Origin: Actinomycetota bacterium
GTDB lineage: Bacteria > Actinomycetota > Actinomycetes > Nanopelagicales > Nanopelagicaceae
DNA length: 10,528 bases
Direction: 5' to 3'
Assembly (NCBI GenBank): GCA_005793655.1
Contig: SXRC01000037.1
Location: forward strand, 1-10,528
The translations under genes were made by a program, and so were the position numbers. The notes under the pieces were generated by a model that saw only the letters and a list, made by a program, of their open reading frames with translations, searched no databases and was not told the DNA's origin. Positions 6,971 to 10,528 of this stretch are shown in pieces; the stretch's first letter is position 1; each line of letters opens with the position of its first letter.

Positions 6971-7174
6971 ATGACAGGCACACTCAACCTGGTCGGTTAT
7001 GGCCTATCTGCAATCGGACCTGCAATCGCAACTGGCATGATCTTCGCTGCTTACATCAGCGGTGTTGCACGCCAACCTGAGGCACGTTCAGTTCTGCAGC
7101 CGATCGCATTTCTAGGCTTTGCTCTAGCAGAAGCGCTAGCGCTCTTTGGTCTAGTACTAGCTTTCGTTCTCTAA
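6971..7174 (+). CDS. atpE: ATP synthase Fo subunit c
   Basis: Subunit c forms the rotating membrane ring. The 67-residue hairpin is short for the family (about 70-86 is usual). Helix 1 runs about 8-30, the polar loop RQP is at 34-36, and helix 2 runs about 41-66. The ion-carrying carboxylate is Glu54 in FALAEALALFG. The next residue is Ala rather than Ser or Thr, which favours protons over sodium. The helix-packing GxGxGxG motif is altered: the segment GPAIATGMIFA (16-26) has Ala at 18, 20 and 26 where many c subunits, including that of Streptomyces as I recall it, have Gly. Codon use stands out: all five Ile are ATC, and none of the eleven Leu uses TTA or TTG. It ends in tandem stops TAATAA. 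Confidence 0.96.
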   Translation: MTGTLNLVGYGLSAIGPAIATGMIFAAYISGVARQPEARSVLQPIAFLGFALAEALALFGLVLAFVL

Positions 7175-7196
7175 TAAAACTAAGGATTGATAAGTA

Positions 7197-7736
7197 ATGT
7201 CTTCAAAGAATTTTAGTAACTGGGCAGCAGTAGAGGGTGCTAACCCATTAATTCCGCATACTGCAGAATTAATTGTTGGTTTTATTGCATTCTCTTTATT
7301 GTTTCTAGTTCTGCGTTCCAAAGTTGTTCCAATGTTTGAAAAAGCATTTACAGCTCGCACCGAAGCAATTCAAGGTGGTATGGAAAAAGCTGAGCGTGCT
7401 CAGATAGAAGCAGAGCGCGCACTTGCGCAGTACACAAACCAATTAAACGAGGCACGCAGTGAAGCACAAAAAATCCGTGAGGATGCCAGGGTGCAAGGTG
7501 CTGCAATTATCGAAGATTTGCGAAGTAAAGCAGCAGAAGAAGCGGGGCGAATTACTGCGGCTGCAACAGCTGCAATTGAAGCTGAGCGTCAGCAAGCAGT
7601 GACCTCACTTCGTAATGAGGTTGGCGCACTTGCAACTGAGTTAGCTGGGAAGATTGTCGGAGAAGTATTAGATGACCAGGTCCGTCAATCTCGAATTGTT
7701 GACCGCTTTATTGCAGATCTGGAGAAGAGTAAATAA
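7197..7736 (+). CDS. atpF: ATP synthase Fo subunit b
   Basis: Subunit b is the peripheral stalk that holds F1 static against the rotor. The 179-residue protein has one N-terminal membrane helix (about 22-40, ELIVGFIAFSLLFLVL) followed by a long charged, Ala- and Glu-rich helix to the end. This is the coiled-coil arm, with no proline after residue 45. The C-terminal ELAGKIVGEVLDD and RFIADLE match the delta-binding end of b subunits. The ribosome binding site AAGGAT (7182-7187) lies 9 bases before the ATG. The stop overlaps the atpH start by one base (TAATG). It is a single b gene not fused to delta, unlike the mycobacterial arrangement. Confidence 0.95.
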   Translation: MSSKNFSNWAAVEGANPLIPHTAELIVGFIAFSLLFLVLRSKVVPMFEKAFTARTEAIQGGMEKAERAQIEAERALAQYTNQLNEARSEAQKIREDARVQGAAIIEDLRSKAAEEAGRITAAATAAIEAERQQAVTSLRNEVGALATELAGKIVGEVLDDQVRQSRIVDRFIADLEKSK

Positions 7737-8560
7737 TGAAGGTTTTAGGCGGCTCAAGCAGAGCCTCAGTATTAACTCTGCGCAAAGCTTTAACTGATTT
7801 GGTGAACACCCAATCAGCAACAGCGGCTGCCACCTTGGCTAATGATCTATTTATTATTCTTTCATCCCTGACCTCCTCGATAGGACTTCGTCGGGCTTTA
7901 ACTGATAGCGCACGAGATTCAGCGGCTAAGTCAGAATTGATTTCAAATCTTTATGGTAAAAATATCACAGCCCCTACCCAAGCTTTGCTTGCGCAAGCAG
8001 CATCACTACGTTGGTCTAGTCCAGGTGAGATTGCCGATGCAGTTGAAAACTTAGCGGTGGAGGCAGCAACGGCAGCAGCTGAAAAGAATAATGAGCTAGA
8101 AAAACTTGAGAATCAGTTATTTGATTTTGCTCGAATACTAAAAGCCAATCCAGGGTTGCGCCAAGCACTTAATACCTCAGTTGATACCGATGCCAATAAG
8201 CTCTCATTATTAGAGGCTTTGGTGAAAGGCAAGTACGCCAATTCAACAGTTGAATTACTGCGCAGGGTCATCACACGTCGGGGCAGAAGTATTGATGCCA
8301 CCCTCGCCGCTTACTCACATTATGTAGCAGCGCGCAAGGATCGATTAGTTGCTCATGTAAAAAGTGCGGTTGAGTTAAGTGATGCGCAATTAAGCAAATT
8401 ACTTTCTGCATTATCTAAACAAATGGGTAGAGAAGTACATATAAATTTAGAGATTGATTCAAAGGTTTTAGGTGGTATGTCAATTAGATATGCCGATGAT
8501 GTTATAGATGGCACCATTGTAAATCGTTTAGCAGAAGCGGGCAGAGCGCTCGTAAGTTAG
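7736..8560 (+). CDS. atpH: ATP synthase F1 subunit delta
   Basis: Delta sits on top of F1 and ties the alpha N-termini to the b stalk. The 274-residue protein is longer than the E. coli form (177) and close to the roughly 270 residues I know from Streptomyces delta. The N-terminal half is a helical bundle with Ala- and Glu-rich stretches. The family signature is at the C-terminus: IDSKVLGGMSIRYADDVIDG (about 241-260) followed by RLAEAGRAL. The ATG shares one base with the atpF stop, with GGAG (7721-7724) upstream, so translation is probably coupled. A hairpin follows its stop. No fusion or frameshift is seen. Confidence 0.95.
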   Translation: MKVLGGSSRASVLTLRKALTDLVNTQSATAAATLANDLFIILSSLTSSIGLRRALTDSARDSAAKSELISNLYGKNITAPTQALLAQAASLRWSSPGEIADAVENLAVEAATAAAEKNNELEKLENQLFDFARILKANPGLRQALNTSVDTDANKLSLLEALVKGKYANSTVELLRRVITRRGRSIDATLAAYSHYVAARKDRLVAHVKSAVELSDAQLSKLLSALSKQMGREVHINLEIDSKVLGGMSIRYADDVIDGTIVNRLAEAGRALVS

Positions 8561-8563
8561 ATT

Positions 8564-8588
8564 TAACAGATGCGATAAGTATCTGTTA
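8564..8588 (+). repeat. Inverted repeat / RNA hairpin between atpH and atpA
   Basis: TAACAGATGC (8564-8573) pairs with GTATCTGTTA (8579-8588) over 10 positions with one G-T wobble, closing a 5-base loop GATAA. No T-run follows, so it is not a standard terminator. It starts 3 bases after the atpH stop and ends 24 bases before the atpA start, just upstream of the atpA ribosome binding site. An mRNA processing or stabilising role is possible but unproven. Confidence 0.6.
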
Positions 8589-8612
8589 TTTGAATAGAGA
8601 AGGAAGATCAAG

Positions 8613-10250
8613 ATGGCCGAAGTTACTATCCGCCCCGAAGAGATTCGGGATGCACTGGCTAAACATGTCGCTGCATATAAACCAGGTGCTGCAGTAAAGG
8701 ATGAAATTGGCTCAGTAACTGAGGCAGGTGATGGCATCGCTCGCGTCTCTGGTCTGCCATCTACCATGACAAATGAATTATTAAAGTTTGAAAATGGCAC
8801 ATTAGGACTAGCGCTGAACTTAGATGTTCGCGAAATCGGTGTAGTTATTTTAGGTGAGTTCACTGGAATTGAAGAGGGAACACCAGTTCGTCGAACTGGT
8901 GAAATTCTCTCTGTTCCAGTTGGTGATGGCTTCTTAGGTCGAGTAGTTGATGCATTAGGCAGGCCAATTGATGGCAAGGGTGAAATAAAAGCTGAAACAA
9001 CTCGCGCCCTTGAAATTCAAGCACCATCTGTAGTGCAAAGACAACCAGTTAAAGAGCCAATGCAAACCGGCATTAAAGCAATTGATGCGATGACTGCGAT
9101 CGGCCGTGGTCAGCGCCAATTAATTATTGGCGATCGTCAGACAGGTAAAACTGCGATTGCAGTTGACACAATTATTAACCAATTGGAGAACTGGAAGAGT
9201 GGGGATCCAAAGAAGCAGGTTAAATGTATTTATGTTGCTATTGGACAAAAAGGTTCAACTATCGCCTCGGTAAAAGGCTCACTTGAAGCAGCAGGTGCTA
9301 TGGCTTACACAACAATTGTGGCAGCTCCCGCATCTGATCCAGCAGGATTTAAATACCTTGCTCCCTATACCGGTTCATCAATTGGTCAGCACTGGATGTA
9401 TAAGGGCCAACATGTTTTAATTATTTTTGATGACCTGTCCAAGCAAGCAGAGGCTTATCGTTCAGTATCGCTGTTGCTAAGGCGCCCACCGGGCCGCGAG
9501 GCATATCCTGGCGATGTTTTCTATTTACACTCACGGCTATTAGAGCGATGCGCCAAATTATCTGATGAGTTAGGCGGCGGCTCTATGACTGGTTTGCCAA
9601 TCATTGAAACTAAAGGAAATGACGTTTCAGCCTTTATTCCTACCAACGTTATCTCTATTACCGATGGTCAGTGCTTCCTTGAGACTGATTTGTTTAACGC
9701 AGGTGTTCGCCCAGCAATTAACGTTGGTATTTCAGTATCTCGTGTTGGTGGATCTGCACAAACAAAGGCGATTAAAAAGATTGCCGGACGCCTTCGCCTA
9801 GATCTTGCTCAATACCGAGAGCTTGAAGCTTTCGCAGCTTTTGGTTCAGATCTGGATGCTGCCTCCAAAGCACAGCTTGAGCGAGGTGCACGAATGGTTG
9901 AGTTATTAAAGCAAGGCCAGTACTCACCATTTTCAGTAGAACGCCAAGTCGCATCTATCTGGGCTGGAACCACTGGAAAGTTAGATTCAGTTCCAGTTGT
10001 TGATATTCGTCGATTTGAATCTGAGTTCTTAGATTTCGTTGCCAGAGAGCGCAAGGAAATCTTTGATGTAATTTCAACTACTCGTGAATTAACCGATGAC
10101 ACGGTTAAATCATTGGAAGATGCGATTACCACATTTAAAACTCAATTTAAGTCATCTGTTGCACCAGCTGTTAATGAGAAAAAATCAGATGCCTTAGAAG
10201 GTGTTGATAATGAACAAATCACTCGTCAAGTTCCGGCGATAAAGCGATAA
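8613..10250 (+). CDS. atpA: ATP synthase F1 subunit alpha
   Basis: Alpha forms the F1 hexamer with beta and carries the non-catalytic nucleotide sites. The 545-residue protein has an N-terminal beta-barrel domain (about 25-95) and the Walker A loop GDRQTGKT (173-180). Walker B is LIIFDD (269-274). The sequence LLRRPPGREAYPGDVFYLHSRLLER (288-312) is typical of alpha. The arginine finger is Arg377 in SVSRVGGSAQ, the equivalent of E. coli Arg376. A tail of about 32 residues (514-545) extends past the usual end. Actinobacterial alphas carry such tails, and in mycobacteria the tail restrains ATP hydrolysis. AAGGAAG (8600-8606) precedes the ATG at good spacing. It lies 52 bases after atpH, with a hairpin between. 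Confidence 0.98.
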   Translation: MAEVTIRPEEIRDALAKHVAAYKPGAAVKDEIGSVTEAGDGIARVSGLPSTMTNELLKFENGTLGLALNLDVREIGVVILGEFTGIEEGTPVRRTGEILSVPVGDGFLGRVVDALGRPIDGKGEIKAETTRALEIQAPSVVQRQPVKEPMQTGIKAIDAMTAIGRGQRQLIIGDRQTGKTAIAVDTIINQLENWKSGDPKKQVKCIYVAIGQKGSTIASVKGSLEAAGAMAYTTIVAAPASDPAGFKYLAPYTGSSIGQHWMYKGQHVLIIFDDLSKQAEAYRSVSLLLRRPPGREAYPGDVFYLHSRLLERCAKLSDELGGGSMTGLPIIETKGNDVSAFIPTNVISITDGQCFLETDLFNAGVRPAINVGISVSRVGGSAQTKAIKKIAGRLRLDLAQYRELEAFAAFGSDLDAASKAQLERGARMVELLKQGQYSPFSVERQVASIWAGTTGKLDSVPVVDIRRFESEFLDFVARERKEIFDVISTTRELTDDTVKSLEDAITTFKTQFKSSVAPAVNEKKSDALEGVDNEQITRQVPAIKR

Positions 10251-10268
10251 GAAAAGAGAGCTACATAA

Positions 10269-10528
10269 ATGGGTGCCCAACTTCGAATTTATCGACGCAG
10301 AATGCGTTCGGTAAAGGCGACTAAGAAGATAACCAAGGCGATGGAGTTAATCTCAGCTTCTCGAATTGTTAAGGCACAACAAAAAGTTGCCGCCTCATCT
10401 CCTTATGCCAACGAGTTAACTCGGGCTGTCTCAGCTGTTGCATCCTTATCCAGCACCAACCATCCATTAACTACTGCCTCTGCTAATCCCAAACGAGCTG
10501 CGGTATTAATCATTACTGCAGACCGCGG
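10269..10528 (+). CDS. atpG: ATP synthase F1 subunit gamma, 3'-truncated by window
   Basis: Gamma is the central rotor shaft that links the c ring to the catalytic head. The first 86 codons are visible and read MGAQLRIYRRRMRSVKATKK at the start, then ITKAMELISASRIVKAQQKV, which is the conserved N-terminal helix of gamma. The segment YANELTRAVSAV and the beta strand AAVLIITADR then match the family. GAGAG (10256-10260) lies 8 bases before the ATG. It starts 18 bases after the atpA stop. The gene continues beyond the window, where beta and epsilon genes would be expected next. Confidence 0.95.
   Translation, partial: MGAQLRIYRRRMRSVKATKKITKAMELISASRIVKAQQKVAASSPYANELTRAVSAVASLSSTNHPLTTASANPKRAAVLIITADR

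Noticed and set aside
8528..8977. Antisense open frame of 149 codons opposite the start of atpA
   Set aside because: It overlaps a certain atpA N-terminus and the atpH-atpA gap. The translation is Ser/Pro/Thr-rich with no family resemblance, typical of a shadow frame.
1..10528. Mobile elements, CRISPR arrays, tRNA or rRNA genes
   Set aside because: Apart from short gaps and the atpB leader, the window is filled with syntenic housekeeping genes. I saw no transposase, direct-repeat array, tRNA-like fold or integration site.

Overview
The window is a stretch of conserved bacterial housekeeping genes, all on the + strand, ending inside an F-type ATP synthase operon. The order rpmE, prfA, prmC, a Sua5/YrdC-family gene, glyA, wecA, a small atpI-like gene, then atpB-E-F-H-A-G is the order I know from Actinobacteria. 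The separate delta subunit of about 270 residues resembles Streptomyces rather than Mycobacterium, where delta is fused to a b-type domain. AT-rich codon use, very short gene gaps and overlapping starts and stops suggest a streamlined, low-GC actinobacterium, for example a freshwater acI / Nanopelagicales type. That placement is inference from gene order and composition, not a database match.

Layout. Bases 1-263 hold the 3' end of rpmE (ribosomal protein L31, zinc-free type B form). A strong intrinsic terminator at 273-316 closes it. A compact run follows: prfA (release factor 1), prmC (its methyltransferase, TTG start overlapping the prfA stop), a YrdC/Sua5-like gene, glyA (serine hydroxymethyltransferase) and wecA (polyprenyl-phosphate GlcNAc-1-phosphate transferase). 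Two small membrane-protein genes (atpI-like and atpZ-like) lead to a leader of about 168 bases without a recognisable gene. The structural ATP synthase genes are next: atpB (a), atpE (c), atpF (b), atpH (delta), atpA (alpha) and the first 86 codons of atpG (gamma), which runs off the window.

How they work together. prfA and prmC form a translation-termination pair, because PrmC methylates the GGQ glutamine of RF1. glyA feeds one-carbon metabolism, and wecA starts a lipid-linked cell-envelope glycan. The atp genes encode the proton-translocating F1Fo complex: a, b and c in the membrane, delta as the stator link, alpha and gamma in F1. Beta and epsilon should lie just downstream.

No wholly new system is visible. 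The most notable points are a Sua5/YrdC-family protein that has lost nearly all of its catalytic motifs while staying open over 219 codons, a c subunit with Gly-to-Ala changes in the helix-packing motif that influences ring size, codon use in atpE unlike its neighbours, an unexplained leader before atpB, and a hairpin between atpH and atpA.
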